From: Chloroflexota bacterium
Lineage (GTDB): Bacteria > Chloroflexota > Dehalococcoidia > Lucifugimonadales > Australimonadaceae
Length of the DNA: 26,596 nt
Reading direction: 5' to 3'
NCBI GenBank assembly: GCA_022574265.1
Contig: JACZSI010000004.1
Location: 1-26,596 of the forward strand
Shown here: in pieces, positions 1-8,286 of the stretch
Layout: each line of letters opens with the position of its first letter
Numbering within the stretch: the stretch's first letter is position 1
Translations under genes and position numbers: made by a program
Notes under the pieces: model-generated
Seen by the model: the letters and a program-made list of their open reading frames with translations, nothing else
Database searches by the model: none
Told to the model about the DNA's origin: nothing

Positions 1-189
1 CAGCATCACCATCAGCTACTACCAAACCATCATCAGGACACTGGAACCAGGCCGTAACCTATGAGCCCGAACGCCCTCCACCCATCAGCCCGGTCCATAC
101 ACGTTGAATGCGTCTCGGCAGGGTCCGGTCTGCGGACAATCGAGCCAAGGGTCTTGAATGTCGAGCTTGGGTGAGGTAGTCGTTGAGCC
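1..189. other. No recognisable gene at left edge
   Basis: Short open stretches exist in all frames but none carries a recognisable motif or a ribosome binding site. The first 60 bases could be the tail of a gene truncated by the window edge (one frame stops at a TGA near base 64), but the roughly 20 residues resemble nothing I know. The stretch precedes a patch of broken genes and may itself be decayed. Confidence 0.4.
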
Positions 190-321
190 ATGAACCTGGT
201 TCGTCAGCTCTGTGAACGCGCCGGGCTCACACAGGTTCTGCTTGCCCGGCTGTCGGGCGTCAATCGGTCGGCGATCTCTCGATACGAGAATGCTGATCGA
301 GGAAGGAACGCCGTCGCGTGA
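190..321 (+). pseudogene. XRE-family HTH regulator, N-terminal fragment
   Basis: A 43-residue reading frame opens with a typical XRE helix-turn-helix: residues 12-20 (GLTQVLLAR) are the first helix of the HTH and LSGVNRSAISRYENADR (21-37) the recognition half. Intact relatives continue with a segment like TPSLATLERL. Here the frame runs into a TGA after residue 43, while the next frame over reads EGTPSRELACALE, which looks like that missing segment. So a single frameshift near base 300 probably broke the gene. What follows from about base 335 is the antisense of a toxin fragment, so the 3' end is missing too. Small HTH proteins of this kind often act as antitoxins or autoregulators. The helix-turn-helix is clear; the pseudogene reading is inference. 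Confidence 0.6.
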
Positions 322-334
322 ACTCGCCTGCGCT

Positions 335-556
335 CTAGAGGGCGAGGTGGAGGCGCAGCGCGTCGTTCACATCGAGCATGAGTGGCGCAGGGACCAATCC
401 GATTCGGTCGCGGACCCTTTCGACCGTTACTGCCCGAACCTGCTCTGTCTGAGCCTTCGAGTCGCTGTCGAGTCCGGTTTCGGCCGCTGGGAGGAGCACT
501 TGGAACGGGTAGACCCGGTCGAGGCTTGTGGTGATGGGAACAACCGTCACCACTCC
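335..556 (-). pseudogene. MazF/PemK-type toxin, C-terminal fragment
   Basis: About 72 residues in this frame match the C-terminal half of MazF-type mRNA interferases: VVTVVPITTSLDRVYPFQV, then the LLPAAETGLDSDSKA and EQVRAVTVERV segments, and an end resembling the usual ALRLHL tail. The N-terminal half, with the conserved RG..V strand and the RPAVV segment, is absent. The homology stops at about base 556, where the sequence turns into the MutS2 remnant read on the other strand. A GTG at 551-553 could be read as a start, but the product would lack half of the fold and part of the active site, so it should be inactive. The gene faces the XRE fragment tail to tail, so together they may be the wreck of an older toxin-antitoxin locus. 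Confidence 0.7.
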
Positions 557-1204
557 GCGCCCGAGGCGCGCCGCGTCCTCGCCCGGCTGAAGCAGGCGGA
601 GGCGGCCGCGTCATGGGAGGCGTTCCGCGGCGATCCGCCCCCGCCGCGCGTGCTGGAGGAGGCGCGGGGCGACGTCGCCGACGTGCAGCGCATGGTGCGC
701 TCGCGCCTGTGGGGCCGGCCGAAAGCGGCGGCGCGAGCGAGCCGCCGGTCGATCTCCGTCGGCGACAGGGTCGAGATCGGGGCGCTCGGGTTCACGGGTG
801 AGGTGCTGACCGCGCCAGGAGAGGACGCGAAGGTGGACGTGCTGGTCGGCTCGGCGCGCATCCGGCTCGAGACGAGCCGTCTGCGGAAGGTCGGCGAGGG
901 CACGCCGCGGCCACCGTCCACGACGCACGTGACGCTGAGCCCCAAGGAGCACATCGCCGCCGACGGGGCGGAGCTGGACATCCGAGGTCTGCGGCTGCAC
1001 GAGGCCCTCGCGCGCGTGGACGCGTACCTGGACTCCGCGCTGGCGCAGGGGGTGCGGCGCGTGCGGATCGTACACGGCAAGGGCACGGGCGCGCTTCGCC
1101 AGGGCGTCTGGCACCACCTGGCGAGCCACCCGACGGGAGCGACGTTCGACTTCGCGCCCCCGGAGCGCGGTGGGGACGGCGCGACCGAGGTGGAGCTGGC
1201 GTGA
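557..1204 (+). pseudogene. mutS2: MutS2 C-terminal remnant (KOW and Smr domains)
   Basis: From about base 557 the frame reads a helical linker (EARRVLARLKQAEAA), then a KOW-like beta barrel (SVGDRVEIGALGFTGEVL, with VDVLVGSARIRLETSRLRKV), then a C-terminal Smr domain. The Smr signatures are ELDIRGLRLHEALARVDAYL and VRIVHGKGTGALRQGVWHHL. This is the usual C-terminal end of MutS2, a ribosome-rescue and recombination-suppressing ATPase of nearly 800 residues. The lever, clamp and ATPase domains are missing: upstream the same frame is merely the antisense of the toxin fragment, so the open frame back to base 212 is not genuine coding. The Smr domain could be made from an internal start, but no ribosome binding site is evident. 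A real deletion, an inversion or an assembly join would all explain the cut. Confidence 0.75.
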
Positions 1205-1217
1205 TGTGCAGAATCAT

Positions 1218-1258
1218 GCAAAATAGGGTAAAATAGCGCGGTATTGGACTTTGAGAGG
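1218..1258 (+). promoter_or_regulatory. Probable promoter/operator of the toxin-antitoxin pair
   Basis: Two near-identical 9-mers, GCAAAATAG (1218-1226) and GTAAAATAG (1228-1236), are spaced exactly 10 bp apart, one helical turn. The second contains TAAAAT (1229-1234), a good -10 hexamer; no convincing -35 was found. A GAGAGG ribosome binding site (1253-1258) lies 5 nt before the antitoxin ATG. Tandem sites over a -10 box fit autoregulation by the antitoxin, but that is inference. Confidence 0.4.
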
Positions 1259-1263
1259 CAATC

Positions 1264-1524
1264 ATGACCGAGTCGCCCTGGTTGACGCTCCGCGAGGCCG
1301 CGGACTACCTCCGCGTGTCGCAGCGGACGATGCGCACGCTCGTCGTGCGGGAGCAGGTCACGGCATACCGGATCAACCCGCGCGGCGCGCTCCGCTTCAG
1401 GGCCGACGATCTTGACGAGGCGCTGGAGCCTACGGCAAGGCCCGGGCCTCTGACAGCCCTCTCAGACCCCGTCCTGGCGGAGCTGTGGGACAACGAAGAT
1501 GATGCGATCTACGACGATCTTTAG
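1264..1524 (+). CDS. HTH (excisionase/MerR-like) antitoxin of a type II TA pair
   Basis: The 86-residue protein has an N-terminal HTH_17/excisionase-type DNA-binding domain: LTLREAADYLRVSQRTMRTL (7-26) gives the helices and the ALRFRADDLDEAL segment gives the wing. A short acidic tail, LWDNEDDAIYDDL (74-86), follows. Such WDN..D..YD tails are typical of antitoxins that bind a PemK/MazF partner, so the layout is one domain for the operator and one for toxin neutralisation. The start is fixed by a GAGAGG box 5 nt upstream. The toxin gene begins inside its last codons (26-bp overlap), implying translational coupling. The same HTH family also includes phage excisionases, but the downstream toxin and the acidic tail favour an antitoxin. 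Confidence 0.8.
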   Translation: MTESPWLTLREAADYLRVSQRTMRTLVVREQVTAYRINPRGALRFRADDLDEALEPTARPGPLTALSDPVLAELWDNEDDAIYDDL

Positions 1525-1852
1525 GCGCGGCTCGGTGGTTGGCGTCGACTTCCTATTCGCTGACCAGCGGGGTTCGAAGCGGCGACCGGCCATCGTGCTC
1601 AGCTCCGCCGCGTACCTCGCCGGCCGGCAGGAGGTGGTGATCGCGGCGGTGACCAGCAACACGCACAGGCGGTTGCTGCCGGGCGACACGGCCATCCAAG
1701 AGCTCAAGCCGACAGAGCTTCCGAGGCCCTCGGTCGTTACAGGCATCCTGCGGACAGTGAAGCAAGCAGACGTAACGCAAGCCTTCGGCTCGCTCTCAGC
1801 GCGCGACCTGCGGGCCGTCGAGGCCAGCCTGCGCGAGGCGCTTTCGCTCTAG
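1499..1852 (+). CDS. PemK/MazF-family toxin (mRNA interferase)
   Basis: The 117-residue, full-length PemK/MazF fold shows FRRGSVVGVDF (8-18), KRRPAIVLS (28-35), AAVTSNTHRR (49-58) and a TGILRTVKQADV segment (81-92). In the family the N-terminal RG loop and the R/T/S residues of the second and third strands cut single-stranded mRNA; I infer the same ribonuclease role here. The start could be either of two adjacent ATGs (1499 or 1502), both inside the antitoxin gene. The stop (1850-1852) overlaps the stop of the converging permease gene within CTAG at 1849-1852. It is distinct from the MazF-type fragment at 335-556, so two different toxin genes once lay within 1.5 kb. Confidence 0.85.
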   Translation: MMRSTTIFRRGSVVGVDFLFADQRGSKRRPAIVLSSAAYLAGRQEVVIAAVTSNTHRRLLPGDTAIQELKPTELPRPSVVTGILRTVKQADVTQAFGSLSARDLRAVEASLREALSL

Positions 1853-2649
1853 CCGGCGACGGCACGCCAGAGCAGCAGCAGGCCCACGGCGAGCAGCACG
1901 ACGCCCATCACCTTGAGCAGCCGGTCGGGCTTGACCCGGCCGGTGAGCGTCGCGCCGTACAGGCTGCCGGCCATCCCGGCGCTCCCCATGAGCACGAGCA
2001 GCGGCACGTCGAGGTCCCCGCGCAGCCCGTGGCCGACGAAGCCCGCGGTGCCCAGGAAGAAACCGATGGTGAGGTTCGTGCCGGCCGCGGTCCGGGCGTC
2101 GATGCCCAGGAAGCGGACCATCGCCGGCAGCCGGATGCTGCCGAGGATCAGCCCGACCGCGCCGCCGAGCAGGCCGATCGTGAAGCCGATGCCGCCCTCC
2201 GAGACGACGCGGCCCGCGGTCACGGGCCCACGTCCTTTGGCGGCCGAGAGACGCGCGAGCCGGGCCCGGATCAGGAACTCCGTGCCTTGCCATACGACGA
2301 AAGCGCCCGCGAGCCCGATCAGCAGCCGCTCGTCCACGCGGCTGGCGAAAAGCCCGCCGCCGAGCGCGCCGACGACCGAGGGTATGCCCATGAGGCGCAC
2401 GATGCTCCAGTCGACGCGTCCCGCGCGGAGGTGGCGGACGGCGCCCGTCGCCGCACTCAGCGTGCTGACGAGGATGTTCGTGCCGGCCGCGAGCGGCGCG
2501 GGGACGCCCAGGAGCAGCAGCGCGGGCAGCCGGATCGTGCCGAGCGCGAGCCCGACGAGCCCGCCGAGCACGCCGACGGCGGCCGAGATGGCGGTGAGCA
2601 GCGCGAGCTGCCACGCGTTGACGGCGGTCTCGAAGCCGAGGATGTCCAC
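1849..2649 (-). CDS. TauE/SafE-family anion permease
   Basis: The 266-residue, very hydrophobic protein has about eight membrane spans and the twofold internal repeat of the TauE/SafE family. LGGLVGLALGTIRLPALLLLG (about 28-48) with AAGTN (54-58) recurs as LGGAVGLILGSIRLPAMVRFLG (about 161-182) with AAGTN (188-192). Members move small sulfur-containing or organic anions such as sulfite, sulfonates or sulfoacetate across the membrane; the substrate cannot be told from sequence. The GTG start lies 23 nt after the sufU stop on the same strand, so it is probably the last gene of the suf transcript. This could mean export of excess sulfur species, though that is inference. The ribosome binding site is weak. 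It converges on the toxin gene with overlapping stop codons. Confidence 0.85.
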   Translation of the reverse strand: MDILGFETAVNAWQLALLTAISAAVGVLGGLVGLALGTIRLPALLLLGVPAPLAAGTNILVSTLSAATGAVRHLRAGRVDWSIVRLMGIPSVVGALGGGLFASRVDERLLIGLAGAFVVWQGTEFLIRARLARLSAAKGRGPVTAGRVVSEGGIGFTIGLLGGAVGLILGSIRLPAMVRFLGIDARTAAGTNLTIGFFLGTAGFVGHGLRGDLDVPLLVLMGSAGMAGSLYGATLTGRVKPDRLLKVMGVVLLAVGLLLLWRAVAG

Positions 2650-2672
2650 GGCCGGAGTCTACGGGAAGAGGA

Positions 2673-3131
2673 CTAGTCGCGCGTCTTGCGGTAGGCGGAG
2701 ATGGCGTCTTGGAGCGTCGTCCAGCCGAGCAGCGCGCACTTGATGCGGATGGGGAAGCGCTTCACGCCCTCGAGCGCGACGATGTCGCCGAGGTCGTCCT
2801 CCTGCTCGGGCGTGAACTCCCCGCCCTGCATGACGCCCTTGAAGGTGCGGACGAGGGCCTCGGCCTCCTCCAGTGTCTTGCCCTCGAGGTGGCCGGTGAG
2901 CATCGACGCCGAGGCCTGGCTGATCGAGCAGCCCTGGCCCTCGAAGCCGACCTCGGCGATGCGGCCGGCGCCGTCGAGGCCGAGCGTGAGCACGACCTGG
3001 TCGCCGCAGAAGGGGTTGAACCCCTCGCCCCTCAGGTCGGGGTCGTGGAGCAACCCCTGGTGGCGGGGGCTGCGGTAGTGGTCCAGGATGATGTCCTGGT
3101 AGAGGTCGTCAAGCTCGCTTGGAAGCTGCAT
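2673..3131 (-). CDS. sufU: SufU Fe-S scaffold / sulfur-transfer protein
   Basis: The 152-residue IscU/NifU-N fold protein carries the three conserved cysteines in their usual settings: NPFCGD (C42), GQGCSIS (C68) and RIKCALL (C132), with the acidic D44 also conserved. The insert of about 20 residues between C68 and C132 (GGEFTPEQEDDLGDIVALEG) marks it as SufU of Firmicutes/Chloroflexota type rather than IscU. In Bacillus subtilis SufU accepts persulfide sulfur from SufS through a zinc site built from these cysteines. The ATG overlaps the end of sufS by 23 nt, so the two are translationally coupled, matching their function as a donor-acceptor pair. It is full length with nothing missing. Confidence 0.95.
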   Translation of the reverse strand: MQLPSELDDLYQDIILDHYRSPRHQGLLHDPDLRGEGFNPFCGDQVVLTLGLDGAGRIAEVGFEGQGCSISQASASMLTGHLEGKTLEEAEALVRTFKGVMQGGEFTPEQEDDLGDIVALEGVKRFPIRIKCALLGWTTLQDAISAYRKTRD

Positions 3132-4356
3132 CGCCGAAGTACCTGAGCACCTGATTGAGGCCGTCGATGAGGGCGTCGACCTCCGCCTCCGTATTGTAGA
3201 GGTAGAAGCTGGCGCGGGCCGTGGCTGGCACGTTGAGCCGGGAGCGCACGAGCGGCATGGCGCAGTGGTGCCCCGCGCGGATGGCGACGCCGACCTGGTC
3301 CAGCACCTGTCCGATGTCGTGTGGGTGGATCTCGCTCATGTAGAAGGAGACGACCCCGCCGCGCACCGAAAGGTCCGACGGGCCGAAGGTCGGGACCTCC
3401 TCCAGCTCCGCGAAGCGCTCCATGGCGTAGCGCGTCAGCGCGACCTCGTGCTCGCGGACGTCGTCCATGCCGAGCGCGCTCAGGTAGTCGACCGCCGCGC
3501 CGAGCGCGATGGCGTCGCCGATGTTCGGCGTGCCGGCCTCGAACTTCAGCGGCACCTGGTTCCAGGTCGCGTCTTCGTAGGTGACTTCGAGCACCATCTC
3601 GCCGCCGCGCAGGAACGGGTCCATCTCTTCGAGGACGTCGGCCTTCGCGTAGAGCACGCCGATGCCGGTCGGGCCGAGCATCTTGTGGCCGGAGAAGGCC
3701 ATGAAGTCGCAGTCGAGCGCCTGGACGTCCACCGGCATGTGCGGGACGCTCTGCGCGGCGTCGATGAGGGCGAGCGCGCCGACGCGGTGCGCCGCGGCGA
3801 CGACCTCGGCGACGGGCGTGATGGTGCCCAGGACGTTGGACATGTGCGTGAGCGCGACGAGCTTCGTCGCCGGCGTGAGCAGCTCGTCGAGGTCGGAGGT
3901 GTCCAGCTCGTAGCCGCTGGTCATGGCCATCAGCTTGAGCTCGGCGCCGCCCACCCGGGCCACGTGCTGCCAGGGCACCAGGTTGGAGTGGTGCTCCATC
4001 TCGGTGACGACGATGCGGTCGCCCGCCCCCACGTTGGCCACGGCCCAGGTGTGGGCCACCAGGTTGATGGCCTCCGTCGTGTTGCGCACGAACACGATGT
4101 TCTCAGGCGACGGCGCGTTGATGAAGCGCGCGACCTTCGCCCGCGCTTCTTCGTACGCGTCCGTGGCCTCGATGGCGAGCGTGTGGGCGCCGCGGTGGAC
4201 GTTGGCGTTGTAGCGCTCGTAGTAGTCCGAGAGCGCCTGGATCACGGCCCTCGGCTTCTGCGACGTCGCCGCGTTGTCCAGATAGACCAGCGGGACGCCG
4301 TGGACCTCGCGGTCCAGGATCGGGAAGTCCTTGCGTATCTTTGCGACGTCGTACAT
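3109..4356 (-). CDS. sufS: SufS cysteine desulfurase
   Basis: The 415-residue class V aminotransferase-fold, PLP-dependent enzyme takes sulfur from L-cysteine, giving alanine and a protein persulfide. YLDNAATSQKP (25-35) is the classic start. SGHKMLGPTG (222-231) holds the PLP lysine K225, and AGHHCAMPL (361-369) holds the persulfide cysteine C365. The long frame upstream of 4356 only overlaps sufD antisense-free sequence in another frame and lacks homology, so I use the ATG giving MYDVAKIRKDFPIL. The gene begins 2 nt after the sufD stop and ends overlapping sufU by 23 nt. Full length; it acts with SufU and the SufBCD scaffold in the cytoplasm. Confidence 0.95.
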   Translation of the reverse strand: MYDVAKIRKDFPILDREVHGVPLVYLDNAATSQKPRAVIQALSDYYERYNANVHRGAHTLAIEATDAYEEARAKVARFINAPSPENIVFVRNTTEAINLVAHTWAVANVGAGDRIVVTEMEHHSNLVPWQHVARVGGAELKLMAMTSGYELDTSDLDELLTPATKLVALTHMSNVLGTITPVAEVVAAAHRVGALALIDAAQSVPHMPVDVQALDCDFMAFSGHKMLGPTGIGVLYAKADVLEEMDPFLRGGEMVLEVTYEDATWNQVPLKFEAGTPNIGDAIALGAAVDYLSALGMDDVREHEVALTRYAMERFAELEEVPTFGPSDLSVRGGVVSFYMSEIHPHDIGQVLDQVGVAIRAGHHCAMPLVRSRLNVPATARASFYLYNTEAEVDALIDGLNQVLRYFGDAASKRA

Positions 4357-4358
4357 GG

Positions 4359-5723
4359 CTAGCCCGCCCTCAGGGCGGCCATGACGGCGTCGTCCGTGTA
4401 CTGGCGGACGGCGTCGTCGGCGATGGAATCGACGACCTCGCGCACGAAGCCGTGCACGAGCAGGGCGCGCGCCACCGCCTCGCCGATGCCGCGGCTCTTG
4501 AGGTAGAACATCGCGGCCGGGTCGAGCTGCCCGACGGCGGCACCGTGGGTACACGTGACGTCGTCCGCGAAGATCTCGAGCTTGGGCTGCGTGTCGGCCT
4601 CGGCCCCGTCCGACAGCAGCAGGTTCTTGTTGACCTGGTGCGCGACCGTGTGCTGGGCGCCGGGACGGACGAGCACGTGCCCGACGAATACGCCGCGGGA
4701 GTCGTCGTCCAAGATGCCTTTGTAGACCTCGTCGCTCGATGCGCCGGGCACCGCGTGGTCGACGAAGGTGTGGTTGTCCACGTGGCGCTTGCCGCGGCCG
4801 AGGTAGAGGCCGTTGAGCGAGGCGCTCGCGCCCGGCTCCGCGAGCAGCACGCTCAGGTCGTGGCGCACGAGCCCGCCGCCCAGGTCGACCGTCACCGTCG
4901 AGACGCTGGAATCGCGAGCCTGGGTGACGTTGGTCGTCGAGACGTGGTAGGCGGCGTCGCTCTCGCGCTGGAGCGTGATGCAGCGGAGGCTTGCGCCGGG
5001 GCCTGCCACGATCTCCGTGACGGCGTCGGTGAAGTACGCGCCGTCGCCGAGCGACTCGAAGCTCACGAGGACGGTGGCCGAGCTATCCCGGCCGGCGACG
5101 ATGAGCACGCGCGGGTACGTCACCGTGGGCCGCTCAGGCCGGGCGGTCGAGATGAACAGCAGGTAGATGGGCTCCGGCACGCTGACGCCGTCGGGGATGG
5201 ACACGAACGCGCCGTCTCGTACGAATGCGGTGTTGAGGCTCGTGAACGCACCGGCCGCCGCACCCGCGTGCTTGCCCAGGTGCTCGCGGACCAGCGGCAC
5301 GTCGTAGTGCGCGGCCTCGGCGATCCGGCCGACGATGGGGCCGTCGCCGCGCTCGAAGAAGACGTGGCTCGCGCGCTCGCCCTCGCTCGGCGGGTCGGTC
5401 GAGAGCTGGGGCGCGTACCGGCCGTCGACGAAGACGAGCTGGTGGACGCGCGGGCAGGGGAGGTCGTAGGGGCTGAGGTCGATCTCCCCAAGTGGCTCGG
5501 TGACGTCCGGCGCCACGAATGCCGTCGAGGCGAGCGAGCGCACGTCGGTGTACTTCCACGGCTCGTTGCCGCGGCGTGCGGTCGGGAAGCCGGCGCGCGT
5601 GAACTCGGCCATGGCGTCCCTGCGCAGCTCGCGGAGCCACGTGGGGTCGTGCGCAGCGCCGTTGCGCTCGGCGGCCTCGAACGCCGCGAGGTACCGCGCC
5701 TCGTCGGTGGCCTGCGCGCTCAC
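4359..5723 (-). CDS. sufD: SufD, scaffold subunit of SufBCD
   Basis: The 454-residue beta-helix protein is homologous to SufB and partners it in the SufBC2D scaffold on which Fe-S clusters are built. The N-terminal helical region has RRGNEPWKYTDV (50-61), typical of SufD. The core parallel beta-helix follows, and the C-terminal region reads KLEIFADDVTCTHGAAVGQLD (381-401). H393 in CTHG corresponds to the conserved histidine implicated in cluster assembly at the SufB-SufD interface in E. coli. The C-terminal helices read FYLKSRGIGEAVARALLVHGF. The start is GTG, overlapping the sufC stop as GTGA (5720-5723), which signals coupled translation. Full length. Confidence 0.94.
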   Translation of the reverse strand: MSAQATDEARYLAAFEAAERNGAAHDPTWLRELRRDAMAEFTRAGFPTARRGNEPWKYTDVRSLASTAFVAPDVTEPLGEIDLSPYDLPCPRVHQLVFVDGRYAPQLSTDPPSEGERASHVFFERGDGPIVGRIAEAAHYDVPLVREHLGKHAGAAAGAFTSLNTAFVRDGAFVSIPDGVSVPEPIYLLFISTARPERPTVTYPRVLIVAGRDSSATVLVSFESLGDGAYFTDAVTEIVAGPGASLRCITLQRESDAAYHVSTTNVTQARDSSVSTVTVDLGGGLVRHDLSVLLAEPGASASLNGLYLGRGKRHVDNHTFVDHAVPGASSDEVYKGILDDDSRGVFVGHVLVRPGAQHTVAHQVNKNLLLSDGAEADTQPKLEIFADDVTCTHGAAVGQLDPAAMFYLKSRGIGEAVARALLVHGFVREVVDSIADDAVRQYTDDAVMAALRAG

Positions 5724-6490
5724 GACCCCCCCGCTGGCGCGAGTCCCGCAGCCTCTGCCACGGGCTCATAGCCCTTGGACTCGATCTCGGCGGCGAGCTG
5801 CTTGTCGCCGGAGCGGACGATGCGCCCGTCGATGAGGATGTGCACGGCGTCGGGGACGACGTAGTCCAAGATGCGCTGGTAGTGCGTCACGATGAGCGTG
5901 GCGCTCTGTGGCGTGGCGAGGGCATTGATGCCGTCGGCCACGCTGCGCAGCGCGTCCACGTCGAGCCCGGAGTCCACTTCGTCCAAGATGCGGAGCTTGG
6001 GCTCCAAGATGGCCATCTGGAGGAGCTCGTTGCGCTTCTTCTCGCCGCCGGAGAAGCCCTCGTTGACGGAGCGCTTGGTGAGCGCGGCGTCCATCCGGAT
6101 GTCCTTCGCCTTGGCGCGGATGAGCCGGTCGAACTTCAGGACGTCCATCTCGTCCTCGTCGCGGCTCTTGCGGACCTCGTTGTAGCCGGCGCGCAGGAAG
6201 TGGTCGAGGCGCAGGCCGGGGATCTCGATGGGGTGCTGGAAGGAGAGGAAGAGCCCGCGCCGCGCCCGCTCCTCCGGCCCGAGCGCCAGGAGGTCGGCGC
6301 CGTCGAAGGAGACGCTGCCGCTCGTGACCTCGTACGCGGGGTGGCCCGCCAGGACGAGGGCGAGCGTGCTCTTGCCGGAGCCGTTGGGGCCCATGATGGC
6401 GTGGGTCTCGCCGGCGTCGACGCGCAGGTCGATCCCCTTGAGGATCTCGACCCCGTTGACGCTGGCGTGCAGGTCGTGGATCTCTAGCAT
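5720..6490 (-). CDS. sufC: SufC, ABC-type ATPase of the Suf complex
   Basis: The 256-residue cytosolic ABC ATPase drives conformational change of SufBCD. Walker A is GPNGSGKST (34-42), the Q-loop is FQHP (84-87), and the signature SGGEKKRNE (147-155) is the distinctive SufC form. Walker B is LRILDEVDSGLD (166-177) and the H-loop histidine is H203 (VTHYQR). No membrane domain is encoded beside it, as expected. An AGGAG box (reverse complement of 6495-6499) sits 4 nt before the ATG, so sufC can be translated independently of sufB. That fits the 159-bp gap upstream, which holds a repeat element. It overlaps sufD by 4 nt. Confidence 0.95.
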   Translation of the reverse strand: MLEIHDLHASVNGVEILKGIDLRVDAGETHAIMGPNGSGKSTLALVLAGHPAYEVTSGSVSFDGADLLALGPEERARRGLFLSFQHPIEIPGLRLDHFLRAGYNEVRKSRDEDEMDVLKFDRLIRAKAKDIRMDAALTKRSVNEGFSGGEKKRNELLQMAILEPKLRILDEVDSGLDVDALRSVADGINALATPQSATLIVTHYQRILDYVVPDAVHILIDGRIVRSGDKQLAAEIESKGYEPVAEAAGLAPAGGS

Positions 6491-6513
6491 GCGTCTCCTA
6501 CGCCGTTCTGCCA

Positions 6514-6639
6514 GCCTGTCACCCTGAGCCCTTCGGCCTCGCTCAGGACAGGCTCCGCGAAGGGTCTCGTCCCAGACCCTTGGTGTTCAAGCGGCGGCCC
6601 GCTACGAGATGCTTCGCCTGTCGGCTCAGCATGACAGGC
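6514..6639. repeat. 126-bp element with 16-bp terminal inverted repeats inside the suf operon
   Basis: The ends are inverted repeats: GCCTGTCACCCTGAGC (6514-6529) against the reverse complement of 6624-6639 (GCCTGTCATGCTGAGC), 14 of 16 matching. Within it lies a perfect hairpin, CCTGAGC (6523-6529) and GCTCAGG (6541-6547) around an 11-nt loop. There is no coding capacity. The motif mix (CCCTGAGC..CTTCGG..GCTCAGG, GAGATGCTTCG..CTCAGCATGACAGG) is one I remember as a dispersed repeat in Chloroflexota genomes, but only this copy is in the window. It fills the gap between sufB and sufC and would be transcribed with them, so it may act as an mRNA stem or processing site. Confidence 0.7.
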
Positions 6640-6649
6640 GAATGCCCGC

Positions 6650-8104
<1,455 letters not shown>

Positions 8105-8124
8105 GACAGCACCGGGGGCGTTGG

Positions 8125-8149
8125 ATTGTCGAGCTTGGACATCGACAAT
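8125..8149. promoter_or_regulatory. Palindrome at the predicted suf transcription start
   Basis: ATTGTCGA (8125-8132) and TCGACAAT (8142-8149) form a perfect 8-bp inverted repeat with a 9-bp spacer. On the minus strand it starts directly after the -10 box (8155-8150) and covers the predicted transcription start near 8143, a classical position for a repressor operator. It does not look like the IscR or cyanobacterial SufR sites I know. A regulator sensing iron, redox or cluster status is an inference; no such gene is in the window. Confidence 0.6.
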
Positions 8150-8178
8150 AGCGTAGTCTCGGCCAGTGGCGGTGTCAA
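8150..8178 (-). promoter_or_regulatory. sigma-70-type promoter of the suf operon
   Basis: On the minus strand a perfect -35, TTGACA (8178-8173), is followed by a 17-bp spacer and TACGCT (8155-8150), which keeps the three most conserved -10 bases (TA...T). The predicted start is near 8143, about 39 nt before the sufB ATG. The same architecture recurs at 21259-21231. Confidence 0.75.
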
Positions 8179-8271
8179 GGCATGGGCGCCGCGCCACGGC
8201 GGGCGGGAGAGCTATCTGCGGGGCCGCGCAAGTGGCCTCCCCAGCACGAGACTCAGGAGTGAGCCTGCATC

Positions 8272-8277
8272 TACAAT
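8272..8277 (+). promoter_or_regulatory. Candidate -10 box of pilD (near-leaderless)
   Basis: TACAAT (5 of 6 to TATAAT) ends 9 nt before the first pilD ATG, and there is no ribosome binding site between them. Transcription would start within about 3 nt of the start codon, so the mRNA may be leaderless. No clear -35 was found around 8249-8254. Confidence 0.4.
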
Positions 8278-8286
8278 CTGCGTTAG

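Noticed and set aside
212..556. N-terminal extension of the MutS2 frame
   Set aside because: The frame is open but is the antisense of the MazF fragment and has no MutS2-like residues before about base 557.
4357..4554. Longer SufS N-terminus
   Set aside because: It is an Arg-rich stretch lying inside sufD in another frame; SufS homology starts at MYDVAKIRKDF.
8105..8197. SufB extension of 31 residues
   Set aside because: It covers the promoter hexamer and palindrome and has no similarity to SufB.
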